From an uncultured Pseudomonadota bacterium (GTDB lineage Bacteria > Pseudomonadota > Gammaproteobacteria > Methylococcales > Methylomonadaceae): a DNA stretch of 39,457 nt. Every line of letters begins with the position of its first letter. Position 1 is the stretch's first letter. Where the stretch lies: assembly GCA_903834465.1 (NCBI GenBank), contig CAILJB010000124.1, positions 1-39,457 on the forward strand, in the 5' to 3' direction. A program made the translations under genes and the position numbers. Under the pieces are notes generated by a model, which saw only the letters and a list, made by a program, of their open reading frames with translations, did not search any database and was not told the origin of the DNA. Of this stretch, positions 22,984-31,166 are shown one piece after another.

Positions 22984-23958
22984 ATGACAAAAACTAAATT
23001 AGCTTTAGGTCTAACAACAGCATTAGTAGCTTTCGCGGCAGCAACTGTTGCACCGACCGCTTCAGCGGCACACGAAGCGACAGCTCACGCTAAAAAAGCA
23101 GCACAAAAACACGCTAAAAAAGCACACACTTACGAAACTGTTGAAACACATTCTTCATCGTTTTCACACTCAAACAGCAGCAACGCAAAAGTTGATGCGT
23201 TAGAGTCACAATTACAAGCGATGCAAGCTGAAATTCGTAGCTTAAGAGCCGCTGCAAATCGTCCACAAATCGACCCAGATACTGCAAAAGTTCAAGAGTT
23301 AGAAACATGGGCAAATTCTGTTAAAGCAGAAGGTCATGCTGGCAAAGGCGCAAAAGACAACATGGTATTCTTCCGTGGTGGTTATGGCTATAACGTTGAT
23401 GGTCGCGGTGGTACATTGGATCCAACAGCAGCAAATGGTGTTGGCGCGTTAAACGGTGCTATTGGTAATCATGGCGCATGGTACTTTGGTGCCGGTTTTG
23501 ACTTTGGTATAAACGACAATTTATTCGGCATGATGCAAGGCACAGAAGTGTTAGCTGAATTGATGTTCGATTACAAACAATTAGGCGAAAGAAAACCAAA
23601 TGGTATTACTACTGCAGTAGGTACAGCAGAAAAATTGCCTGTTCCAGGTGTTAATACACAAACAGCAACTGTTAATTCATTGTCATTAGCAGCTTCACCA
23701 AAAATTAAATTCTTAAAAGGCAGCAACTTCCGTCCTTGGTTGATTCCAGCTGGTTTTGAATTGACTGTTATCAGTCCTCCATCTGATGCGATTACCGTAT
23801 TAAACCCAGGTATGATGTTCGGCGCAGGTGCTGACTATAAAATCTGGAAAGATGTTTATGCTGGTGCGGATGTTCGTTGGCATCAATCTTTTGACAACGT
23901 TGATGGCGTAAATACTAACGGCTTAACAGCTGGTGGTTATTTAGGCTTAGGTTTCTAA
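22984..23958 (+). CDS. Outer-membrane beta-barrel (porin-like) protein
   Basis: A 324-residue exported protein. A signal peptide ending in ASA (about residue 28) is followed by a histidine- and lysine-rich segment (HEATAHAKKAAQKHAKKAH), then a short coiled coil (KVDALESQLQAMQAEIRSLRAA, about residues 70-92) and a barrel with alternating hydrophobic strands from MVFFRGGYGYNVDG on, ending in GGYLGLGF with a terminal phenylalanine, the usual outer-membrane insertion signal. The helix-then-barrel layout resembles surface proteins of methanotrophs, but I cannot name a family. AGGA at about 22973, its own promoter and a strong terminator, and frequent use of common codons suggest high expression. 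Confidence 0.8.
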   Translation: MTKTKLALGLTTALVAFAAATVAPTASAAHEATAHAKKAAQKHAKKAHTYETVETHSSSFSHSNSSNAKVDALESQLQAMQAEIRSLRAAANRPQIDPDTAKVQELETWANSVKAEGHAGKGAKDNMVFFRGGYGYNVDGRGGTLDPTAANGVGALNGAIGNHGAWYFGAGFDFGINDNLFGMMQGTEVLAELMFDYKQLGERKPNGITTAVGTAEKLPVPGVNTQTATVNSLSLAASPKIKFLKGSNFRPWLIPAGFELTVISPPSDAITVLNPGMMFGAGADYKIWKDVYAGADVRWHQSFDNVDGVNTNGLTAGGYLGLGF

Positions 23959-23987
23959 GATTGTCGTAAAAAAGTAAAATTCGAAAC

Positions 23988-24020
23988 AAAAAAAAGAGGG
24001 CGAAAGCTCTCTTTTTTTTT
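23988..24020 (+). terminator. Intrinsic terminator after the porin-like gene
   Basis: A stem of AAAAAAGAGGGC and GCTCTCTTTTTT with a GAAA tetraloop and one G-U pair is followed by a T run. It is symmetric (A run in front, T run behind) and could work in both directions. Confidence 0.85.
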
Positions 24021-24148
24021 GCTCAAAATTTAGCGCAAGTCATTAAAATTTCACACAACTTCCTTAAACTACATGCTAAGTTTATTTCTTTGCAAAACTG
24101 CCGATAAACAGAGTGTTACTTTTATTTTAATTTTGAGGAATTGCGGTC

Positions 24149-24340
24149 ATGAATCTTGAAACTTTTTTGAATGTTTTTGACATTACAATGGATGACGAAC
24201 ACTGTGCGAGTTTAACGCCGTCTTTTTGTCCTGAAATCATCGCGTTACTTCATTCACAACGTCGTCATGCTAAACGAAATTTTTTAATGTCTGCTGAATT
24301 GGATTATGGATTTGACGAACACGCACATGGTTTGTGTTAG
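24149..24340 (+). CDS. Small protein of unknown function (63 aa)
   Basis: An ATG at 24149 preceded by TGAGGA at good spacing opens a 63-residue frame. The protein is soluble and acidic, with three cysteines (DEHCASLTPSFCPEI and the C-terminal HGLC) and a HAHGLC ending. I do not recognise it. It is isolated between the terminator of the porin-like gene and an inverted-repeat element. The clear ribosome site is the main reason to believe it is real; the absence of any neighbour with a linked role leaves its job open. Confidence 0.5.
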   Translation: MNLETFLNVFDITMDDEHCASLTPSFCPEIIALLHSQRRHAKRNFLMSAELDYGFDEHAHGLC

Positions 24341-24351
24341 ATGCTTTTGAA

Positions 24352-24477
24352 TGTAGGGGCAGTGCCTTGTGCCTGCCCTGTATATGCTGCCTTCTGCCTT
24401 CAATGCACAAAATACATGAAATGTTGATTTGTCTATATTTTGTGAAATGTGGGCGACCACAAGGGTTCGCCCCTACA
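24352..24477. repeat. 126-bp element with inverted GTAGGGGC ends (MITE/REP-like)
   Basis: The left end (24352-24378) begins TGTAGGGGC and contains CCTTGTG; the right end (24451-24477) is its imperfect reverse complement ending GCCCCTACA, with 20 of about 27 positions matching. The ends flank about 70 bases without coding potential. Elements with GTAGGGGC ends are common dispersed palindromic repeats in aquatic bacteria. The element carries no gene, so any mobilisation would need a transposase from elsewhere. Confidence 0.65.
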
Positions 24478-24568
24478 ATTTAAAAATCGATATTTTTCAG
24501 ACAAAACTCACTTTAGCCTTTATCATATTCGTTCGTATATTTATTTGAATAATTTTAAAGGTTTTATC

Positions 24569-25051
24569 ATGCAAATTAGCAACAACACCGCCGTTTCCAT
24601 TCACTATACACTTACCAAAGATGACGGCGAAGTCATCGATAGCTCTGTTGATAACGAACCACTTTCTTATTTACATGGTACAGGCAGCATTATTTCTGGT
24701 TTAGAAAAAGCCTTAGATGGTAAAAGTGTTGGCGACAAATTCACTGCAAATATTCCCGCGTCTGAGGCTTATGGACAAGTATTTGAAGACAGAGTGCAAG
24801 TGATTTCACGCGAAATGTTTGAAGGTATTGATACGGTTGAAGTTGGAATGCAATTTCATGCAGACGTGAGTGAAGGACCTGGAATTGTTACGGTTGTTGC
24901 GGTGGATGGTGAGAACATAACTATTGATGGCAATCATCCATTAGCGGGAATGCCGCTCAATTTCGAAATTGAAGTCGTTGACGTGCGTCCTGCGACTGAT
25001 GAAGAAATTGAGCATGGTCACATTCATGGTGCCGGTGGACATCATCACTAA
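24569..25051 (+). CDS. slyD: SlyD-type FKBP peptidyl-prolyl isomerase
   Basis: A two-domain cytoplasmic folding helper. The frame could be extended to 24449, but that would run into the inverted-repeat element; the ATG at 24569, preceded by AAAGG, gives a normal 160-residue protein starting MQISNNTAVSIHYTL. FKBP signatures are GEVIDSS, LHGTGSIISGLEKALDGKSVGDKF and the insert-in-flap domain AYGQVFEDRVQVI. The tail is EHGHIHGAGGHHH, a short histidine cluster that can bind nickel or other metals, shorter than in E. coli SlyD. fabI follows 27 bases later. Confidence 0.9.
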   Translation: MQISNNTAVSIHYTLTKDDGEVIDSSVDNEPLSYLHGTGSIISGLEKALDGKSVGDKFTANIPASEAYGQVFEDRVQVISREMFEGIDTVEVGMQFHADVSEGPGIVTVVAVDGENITIDGNHPLAGMPLNFEIEVVDVRPATDEEIEHGHIHGAGGHHH

Positions 25052-25078
25052 TCGTTGGATTTTACAGGAGTAACGTTT

Positions 25079-25861
25079 ATGGCCTTTATGCAAGGCAAAC
25101 GGGTTTTAATCGTTGGTTTAATCAGTGATCGTTCCATCGCATGGGGAATTGCCCAAGCCATGCGCCGTGAAGGTGCTGAACTTGCGTTTACTTACCAAAA
25201 TGAAAAAATTCGCGGGCGCGTAGAAAAATTAGCCGCTGAATGTGATTCGTCTATTGCCATCGAATGTGACGTAAGCAACGATGAACAAATTAACCACGTT
25301 TTCGCCGAACTGGGTAAACAGTGGGATGGTTTGGATTGTATCGTGCATTCAGTCGCCTTCGCGCCGCGTGAGGCCTTAGATGGTGATTACGTTGAAGCAA
25401 CCACACGCGAAAATTTTCGTATCGCACACGATATTAGTTCGTACAGTTTCACGGCGTTAGCCAAAGCAGGTCGTTCAATGATGGCGGGACGTAATGGTTC
25501 GTTATTAACACTGAGTTATTTGGGTGCAGAACGCGCCATTCCTAATTACAACGTCATGGGTGTGGCGAAAGCAAGTTTAGAAGCAAATGTGCGTTATATG
25601 GCAGCGGCATTAGGCGCAGAAGGAACGCGCGTCAATGCAATTTCGGCAGGGCCAATTAGAACGCTCGCCGCTTCAGGTATTAACGACTTCAAAGCGATGC
25701 TTGGTAAAGCGGCTGATGCGTCACCGTTGAAAAAGAATGTCACCATTGAAGAAGTCGGCAATGCGGCGGCATTTTTATGTTCTGATTTAGCGTCGGGTAT
25801 TACTGGCGAACTCACTTATGTTGATTGTGGCTACAACATTATGGGACTCGCGGCAGTTTAA
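25079..25861 (+). CDS. fabI: NADH-dependent enoyl-ACP reductase
   Basis: Catalyses the last step of each fatty-acid elongation cycle. The ATG at 25079, preceded by CAGGAG, is preferred over a TTG at 25055 and gives 260 residues. Motifs are the FabI-type dinucleotide fold [17 protein letters not shown] and the catalytic pair Tyr147 and Tyr157 with Lys164 ([23 protein letters not shown]), one residue offset from E. coli numbering. The C-terminus [16 protein letters not shown] is normal. It lies just behind slyD and may share its transcript. A hairpin follows the gene. Confidence 0.96.
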   Translation: MAFMQGKRVLIVGLISDRSIAWGIAQAMRREGAELAFTYQNEKIRGRVEKLAAECDSSIAIECDVSNDEQINHVFAELGKQWDGLDCIVHSVAFAPREALDGDYVEATTRENFRIAHDISSYSFTALAKAGRSMMAGRNGSLLTLSYLGAERAIPNYNVMGVAKASLEANVRYMAAALGAEGTRVNAISAGPIRTLAASGINDFKAMLGKAADASPLKKNVTIEEVGNAAAFLCSDLASGITGELTYVDCGYNIMGLAAV

Positions 25862-25871
25862 ACATTTCCAT

Positions 25872-25899
25872 CATTTCCCACGCGAATGTGTGGGAAATG
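25872..25899 (+). terminator. Hairpin after fabI, possible terminator
   Basis: CATTTCCCACGC and GTGTGGGAAATG form a 12-bp stem with one G-U pair around a GAAT loop. No long T run follows, so termination is less certain than for the other hairpins here. Confidence 0.5.
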
Positions 25900-25981
25900 C
25901 CCTTAGCTTTACAATTACCTCTCAACGTCACCACATTGTCATTTTTATCATCGATAATTCTTAACTTTTAACGGAAAAATT

Positions 25982-27160
25982 ATGGCGAAACTCATTGTTA
26001 ATGTCGGCAGTACTTCAGTCAAAACGCAATTATTCGATGACGCTTTACAAGTTAAAGCCATATTAAACGCAGATTACGGCGCAACGAATGGGTTATCTGT
26101 TGAAGGCGTGAATGTTCAAGGTAGCAAAATTCTTCATCACGATGAAACGATTCACGATGCTAAAAACACGCTCGCCTTTCTTTTTCAGCGTTGGCAACAA
26201 TTGCTCGCCGATAATCAGTTAGAACTGTCTGCAATGGGTCATCGTGTGGTTCACGGTGGTGCGATGTTTAAAAGCATTACGCGCATCACGCCTGACGTTT
26301 TAACGCAAATTGCAAAGCTCGATAATTATGCGCCATTGCACAATCCGCTGAATCGTTTAGGCATTGAAATGGCAGAAGAATTATTTGCCAACGTGCCGCA
26401 ATTTGCGGTTTTTGACACCGCCTTTCATCGGCAAATTCCAGGTTATGCTGGGCGTTATGCCATTCCTGAAAAATTATCCGCCAATGTTGATTTTTACCGT
26501 TACGGTTTTCATGGTATCTCGTGCCAACACAGTGTCAATGCTGCAACAAAACTGCTAAATAAATCCCCTGATGCGTTGAATGTCATCATTTTGCATTTAG
26601 GCGGCGGCGCAAGTGCTACGGCAGTTAAAAATGGCATAAGTGTTGACACATCAATGGGGTTTTCGCCAACCGAAGGTTTAATCATGGCAAGCCGTTGTGG
26701 CGATATTGACCCGATGATTGCCATTACGTTGCAACGCGAAGGTAAAACGGTTGACGATATTAACCGCTTACTTAATAAACAAAGTGGTTTGCAGGGCATT
26801 TGTGGCGAAACAGATATGCGAACCATTTTAAGCCGTGCAGAGCAGGGCGATAATGCGAGTGAATTGGCATTGCAACTGTTTTGTTATCGCGTTAAAAAAT
26901 ACATCGGGGCATATTTTGCAATATTGAATGGCAAAGTCGATGCACTCATTTTTACGGGCGGTATTGGTGAAAACGCCCCTGCAATTCGCCAACGAATTTT
27001 AGACGATTTAACAGGATTAGGCTTTTCATTGGATTCTAATTTAAATTCGCAACGGTTTAGTAGTAATATCGACGTTAGTGACACTTCAAGTCGCTCGCGT
27101 ATTTTAGTGATTCATGCTGAAGAAGAGCGCGAAATCGCGCAACAGATAATGTATTCATAA
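25982..27160 (+). CDS. ackA: Acetate kinase
   Basis: Makes acetate and ATP from acetyl phosphate. The 392-residue protein of the ASKHA fold has the expected GHRVVHGG, DTAFH, YRYGFHGIS, HLGGGAS, DTSMGFSP and GGIGENAP motifs and the C-terminal Glu in HAEEEREIA. Its start, LIVNVGSTSVKTQLF, differs from the usual NCGSSSLKF (no double serine), which marks it as a divergent branch. It lies about 420 bases upstream of the phosphoketolase gene on the same strand, which is where it would use the acetyl phosphate that enzyme makes. A GGAAAAA stretch precedes the start. Confidence 0.93.
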   Translation: MAKLIVNVGSTSVKTQLFDDALQVKAILNADYGATNGLSVEGVNVQGSKILHHDETIHDAKNTLAFLFQRWQQLLADNQLELSAMGHRVVHGGAMFKSITRITPDVLTQIAKLDNYAPLHNPLNRLGIEMAEELFANVPQFAVFDTAFHRQIPGYAGRYAIPEKLSANVDFYRYGFHGISCQHSVNAATKLLNKSPDALNVIILHLGGGASATAVKNGISVDTSMGFSPTEGLIMASRCGDIDPMIAITLQREGKTVDDINRLLNKQSGLQGICGETDMRTILSRAEQGDNASELALQLFCYRVKKYIGAYFAILNGKVDALIFTGGIGENAPAIRQRILDDLTGLGFSLDSNLNSQRFSSNIDVSDTSSRSRILVIHAEEEREIAQQIMYS

Positions 27161-27182
27161 TCTTTGAGAATGGAAGAATTCT

Positions 27183-27329
27183 ATGACTAGTTTATTGACC
27201 TTTATATGGTACTTAGAAAAAGAACGCAATGAGGATGATGCAGCGACTTTACAACTTAAGACAGAACATAATAATTCGAAAGCAATATTTTGGTTTGCTG
27301 CTTCTGCTATATTCGGGCTATTTTTTTAA
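27183..27329 (+). CDS. Small membrane protein (48 aa) between ackA and xfp
   Basis: The ATG at 27183, with GGAAG ahead of it, opens a 48-codon frame: MTSLLTFIWYLEKERNED, then a hydrophilic middle and a hydrophobic end (AIFWFAASAIFGLFF). One C-terminal membrane helix is likely. The next small gene starts 11 bases after the stop with AAGGA overlapping this stop, so the two are probably translated together. I do not recognise it. Its size makes it easy to miss. Confidence 0.5.
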   Translation: MTSLLTFIWYLEKERNEDDAATLQLKTEHNNSKAIFWFAASAIFGLFF

Positions 27330-27340
27330 GGAATGAAAGT

Positions 27341-27520
27341 ATGGAAACAATATTAAACATACTTCTACCTGGTAGAAGACAGCGAATAAGGTCTGAAAAA
27401 GTCTTGCAAGCAAGCAAGATTGCTCATCAAAATTCATTAAGAAACCTTAATATAGCTCGTTATGGTTTTCTTCTTGCTGTGATATGGAAAGTGATCGGAG
27501 CAATTGCGAACGTTCATTGA
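27341..27520 (+). CDS. Small membrane protein (59 aa) between ackA and xfp
   Basis: The ATG at 27341 is preceded by AAGGA and gives 59 residues; an in-frame ATG at 27290 lies inside the previous small gene and is less likely. The N-terminus is basic and hydrophilic ([19 protein letters not shown]), followed by one membrane helix ([16 protein letters not shown]). It ends 60 bases before xfp on the same strand. No family recognised. The pair may belong to the ackA-xfp transcript. Confidence 0.5.
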   Translation: METILNILLPGRRQRIRSEKVLQASKIAHQNSLRNLNIARYGFLLAVIWKVIGAIANVH

Positions 27521-27579
27521 TTGAAATAAAAGATAATAGTAACACCAACCTTTTTTCACCAACCTACGAGGGATTTTTT

Positions 27580-29970
27580 ATGGAAAAAACGTACGATTTT
27601 AAACTCGACCCCGCATTACAAGCCAAAATGAATGCTTATTGGCGTGCAGCAAACTATTTATCAGTTGGGCAAATTTATTTGCTTGATAATCCGTTGTTGA
27701 CCGAACCTTTAACGGTTTCACATATCAAACCCCGTTTGCTCGGACATTGGGGAACGACACCAGGTTTGAATTTTATTCATGTTCACGTTAATCGGTTAAT
27801 TAAAGAACACGATTTGAACATGATATTTATTTGTGGTCCTGGTCACGGCGGCCCAGCGATGGTGGCGAATTGCTGGTTAGAAGGCACTTACAGTGAATTT
27901 TATCCAAACATTTCGTTAGATAAAGATGGCATGAAAGCGTTATTCCACCAATTTTCATTCCCTGGTGGTATTCCAAGTCACGTTGCACCTGAAACACCAG
28001 GCTCAATTCATGAAGGCGGTGAATTAGGGTATGCGGTTTCACATGCTTACGGTAACGTATTTGATAATCCTGATTTGATTGCTTGTTGCGTCGTCGGTGA
28101 CGGTGAAGCGGAAACTGGCCCGATGGCAGCGTCATGGCACTCAAACAAATTTTTAAATCCTGCGCGTGATGGTGCGGTGTTGCCGATTCTGCATTTGAAC
28201 GGTTACAAAATTGCAAATCCTACTTTGTTAAGTCGTATCAGCGAAGAAGAATTAGTTAAATTATTTGAAGGTTATGGCTACGACGTGCATTTCGTAGAAG
28301 GCAACGATCCTGAAATCGTGCATCCAAAAATGGCGGCAGTGTTAGAAACGTGTTTAGCCGATATTAAAGCGATTCAACATGAATGGCGTAGCACGTCAGA
28401 CCATTCGGCGTTAAAACGTCCGCGTTGGCCGATGATTATTATGCGTACGCCAAAAGGCTGGACAGGTCCTGAAAGTGTTGACGGTAAAAAAACCGAAGAT
28501 TTTTGGCGTTCACATCAAGTGCCATTGTCAGGATTAGCCAATAATGCTGACCATGTGGGTATTCTTGAAAATTGGTTAAAAAGTTATAAACCAGAAGAAT
28601 TATTCGACACAAATGGTACGCCAGTAGCGGAATTACGCGAACTTGCACCGAAAGGTAATCGTCGTATTGGTGATAATCCGCACGCAAATGGCGGTAGTTT
28701 GTTGCGTAATTTACGTCTCCCAGATTTTCGTAATTATGCGGTGGAAGTGCCAAGACCGGGTTCGGTTGAAGCCGAAGCCACACGCGTGATGGGAACATTC
28801 TTGCGTGATGTGATGAAAAATAACATCGAGCAAAAAAACTTCCGTATTTTTGGCCCAGACGAAACGTCATCAAACCGTTGGGACGACGTATTTTCGGCGA
28901 CATCGCGCGTTTGGATGGAAAAGATTTTACCCGAAGACACCGATTTATCACAAGATGGTCGCGTGATGGAAATTTTGAGCGAACACACTTGCCAAGGTTG
29001 GTTAGAAGGCTATTTGCTTACCGGTCGTCATGGTTTCTTCTCATGCTACGAAGCGTTTATTCACCTTATCGATTCGATGTTTAACCAACATGCAAAATGG
29101 CTCAAAACCACGAATCATATTCCATGGCGCAGACCGATTGCATCGCTCAACTATTTGCTGACTTCGCACGTTTGGCGACAAGATCACAACGGTTTTTCAC
29201 ATCAAGATCCCGGTTTTATCGATCACGTCGTGAACAAGAAAGCCGAAGTGATTCGCGTATTTTTACCACCTGATGCAAATACCTTGTTATCTGTGACCGA
29301 CCATGTTTTGCGTAGTCGTAATTATGTAAACGTGATTGTTGCCGGTAAACAACCTGCACCACAATGGTTATCAATGGACGCTGCGGCAAAACATTGTGAA
29401 GCGGGTGTGAGTGTTTGGGAATGGGCAAGTAATGACAATGGCACGTCACCAGATGTCGTCATGGCATGTGCGGGCGATGTGCCAACATTGGAAACCTTAG
29501 CAGCCGTTGATATTTTGCGTCGTGAAGTACCTGACTTGAAAATTCGCGTCATTAACGTCGTGAACTTAATGAAATTACAACCTGAAACTGAACATCCAAA
29601 CGGTTTAAGCGATGCGGATTTCACTGAATTGTTTACGCCTGATAAACCTGTTGTGTTTGCCTATCACGGTTATCCTTGGTTGATTCATCGTTTGACATAT
29701 CGCCGCACTAACCATGCGAATTTACACGTTCGTGGTTATAAAGAAGAAGGGACAACTTCAACGCCATTCGATATGGTAGTGATGAATGACGTGGATCGTT
29801 ATCACTTGGCAATGGATGCAATTGACCGTGTGCCACGTTTGAAAGACCAAGCGATTTATCTTAAACAAGCGTTGCGTAATAAATTGATTGATCACAAACA
29901 ATATATTTCGAAATATGGCGAAGATATGCCAGAAATTCAAAATTGGAAATGGTCAAATCCAACTGGCTAA
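27580..29970 (+). CDS. xfp: Phosphoketolase (xylulose-5-phosphate/fructose-6-phosphate)
   Basis: A thiamine-diphosphate enzyme that splits xylulose-5-phosphate or fructose-6-phosphate with phosphate to acetyl phosphate plus a shorter sugar phosphate. The ATG at 27580 with GAGGG upstream gives 796 residues, normal for Xfp; a longer reading to 27484 overlaps the small gene and is rejected. Motifs are [49 protein letters not shown] and the C-terminal [11 protein letters not shown]. With AckA it forms a carbon-saving bypass that yields acetate and ATP from RuMP-cycle sugars, a route known in methanotrophs. Confidence 0.96.
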   Translation: MEKTYDFKLDPALQAKMNAYWRAANYLSVGQIYLLDNPLLTEPLTVSHIKPRLLGHWGTTPGLNFIHVHVNRLIKEHDLNMIFICGPGHGGPAMVANCWLEGTYSEFYPNISLDKDGMKALFHQFSFPGGIPSHVAPETPGSIHEGGELGYAVSHAYGNVFDNPDLIACCVVGDGEAETGPMAASWHSNKFLNPARDGAVLPILHLNGYKIANPTLLSRISEEELVKLFEGYGYDVHFVEGNDPEIVHPKMAAVLETCLADIKAIQHEWRSTSDHSALKRPRWPMIIMRTPKGWTGPESVDGKKTEDFWRSHQVPLSGLANNADHVGILENWLKSYKPEELFDTNGTPVAELRELAPKGNRRIGDNPHANGGSLLRNLRLPDFRNYAVEVPRPGSVEAEATRVMGTFLRDVMKNNIEQKNFRIFGPDETSSNRWDDVFSATSRVWMEKILPEDTDLSQDGRVMEILSEHTCQGWLEGYLLTGRHGFFSCYEAFIHLIDSMFNQHAKWLKTTNHIPWRRPIASLNYLLTSHVWRQDHNGFSHQDPGFIDHVVNKKAEVIRVFLPPDANTLLSVTDHVLRSRNYVNVIVAGKQPAPQWLSMDAAAKHCEAGVSVWEWASNDNGTSPDVVMACAGDVPTLETLAAVDILRREVPDLKIRVINVVNLMKLQPETEHPNGLSDADFTELFTPDKPVVFAYHGYPWLIHRLTYRRTNHANLHVRGYKEEGTTSTPFDMVVMNDVDRYHLAMDAIDRVPRLKDQAIYLKQALRNKLIDHKQYISKYGEDMPEIQNWKWSNPTG

Positions 29971-30004
29971 TTCGCGTTTAAAACGTTAGTTATTGAAAAA
30001 TATT

Positions 30005-30042
30005 AGAGCGACCGCTACATTAGGCGGTCGCTCTTTTTTTTT
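30005..30042 (+). terminator. Intrinsic terminator after xfp
   Basis: AGAGCGACCGC and GCGGTCGCTCT form a perfect 11-bp GC-rich stem with an 8-base loop and are followed by a run of eight T. Confidence 0.95.
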
Positions 30043-30061
30043 ACTTGAATAAGGAAAACTC

Positions 30062-31009
30062 ATGTCTACCACCACGCTTATCACAAAATTGCAATCTTAT
30101 TCCGAAACTGCCATTACCAAAATTAAAAATTGCCCACAATATCAACGAGTGCAGGCTCTGCCAGCACTGCAACGTAATTTGACATGGGTGGGATTATTTT
30201 TAATTAGCCAAATTGTCATTTTTGGCGCGTTATATTTGTTATTTGGCTCAATTGTCGTTATCGGATTTTTAGCCAGTATTTTAGCGGGATTAGCAACTGG
30301 CGTGGGCGCGTTGCCGGCGTTGTGGTTTAAAAATATTTCTAACGACTTATTTAACAGTTTACTCGGTGGCGCAGCAGGTGTGATGCTAGCTGCCACGGCA
30401 TTTTCACTGCTCGTTCCAGGTTTAGCGTATGGCAATGCGATGTGGGCAGGGAAGGGAATTTATATTGTTTCTGCTGGCATGATGATTGGTGCGTTATTTT
30501 TACATTATGCCGATAGACAATTACCACACATTCATTTCGATTCGTTGTCTGATGCACAACTCAATTCGTTGAAAAAGATTTGGCTATTTATTATCGCCAT
30601 TACGATTCACAACTTTCCAGAAGGCATGTCAGTAGGTGTAAGTTTTGGTTCGGGCGATTTAAAAAATGGACTCCTATTATCTAGTGCAATTGCGTTACAA
30701 AATATTCCCGAAGGTTTAGCGGTCGCGTTGCCATTAGTTGGTTTAGGTTATAACAAATGGAAAGCGGTCGGCATTGCAACATTAACAGGTTTAGTTGAAC
30801 CCGTCGGTGGTTTGCTGGGCATTACGATGGTCACTGTATTCGAACCGATTTTACCGATTGCAATGGGTTTTGCTGCAGGCACGATGTTATTTGTTATTAG
30901 CGAAGAAATTATCCCAGAAACGCATTCAAAAGGGCGTTCACGTCATGCGACATTTGCATTGATGGGGGGATTTATTATCATGATGATGCTTGATAATTTA
31001 CTCGGCTAA
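30062..31009 (+). CDS. ZIP-family divalent metal transporter
   Basis: A 315-residue inner-membrane protein with about eight hydrophobic segments. The metal-site helices typical of ZIP proteins read HNFPEGMSVGVSFG and QNIPEGLAVALPL. A short cytoplasmic N-terminal extension (residues 1-38) precedes the first helix. The HNFPEG/QNIPEG pair and GVGALPAL fit the GufA branch, which moves zinc and related metals. AAGGA precedes the start. It stands alone between two terminators, so its substrate cannot be read from neighbours. Iron, zinc or manganese are all possible. Confidence 0.88.
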   Translation: MSTTTLITKLQSYSETAITKIKNCPQYQRVQALPALQRNLTWVGLFLISQIVIFGALYLLFGSIVVIGFLASILAGLATGVGALPALWFKNISNDLFNSLLGGAAGVMLAATAFSLLVPGLAYGNAMWAGKGIYIVSAGMMIGALFLHYADRQLPHIHFDSLSDAQLNSLKKIWLFIIAITIHNFPEGMSVGVSFGSGDLKNGLLLSSAIALQNIPEGLAVALPLVGLGYNKWKAVGIATLTGLVEPVGGLLGITMVTVFEPILPIAMGFAAGTMLFVISEEIIPETHSKGRSRHATFALMGGFIIMMMLDNLLG

Positions 31010-31081
31010 AAAATAGATGTTTTGCAACATTTATTTGGGAATTTAAATTTTCAAGAAAAGTCAGTTAGTGTGCATGACGTT

Positions 31082-31118
31082 AGCGGCGTGTTTCGTATAA
31101 ACAGGTACAGCCGCTTTT
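31082..31118 (+). terminator. Hairpin terminator after the ZIP gene
   Basis: AGCGGC and GCCGCT close a larger stem that encloses TGTTT/AAACA, followed by TTTT. A second hairpin stands just behind it. Confidence 0.5.
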
Positions 31119-31123
31119 GGTGT

Positions 31124-31155
31124 GCGAGATTTTCGGAAAACCTCGCGGTTTTTTT
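31124..31155 (+). terminator. Second hairpin in the ZIP-nhaD convergent gap
   Basis: GCGAG..TTTT and AAAA..CTCGC pair with one mismatch, followed by GGTTTTTTT on the plus strand. With the first hairpin it forms a tandem stop between the two convergent genes. Confidence 0.55.
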
Positions 31156-31166
31156 CCAAGTAAATA

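Noticed and set aside
24449-24568. Forty-codon upstream extension of slyD
   Set aside because: It begins inside the inverted-repeat element and is not SlyD-like; the ATG at 24569 has an AAAGG and gives a normal start.
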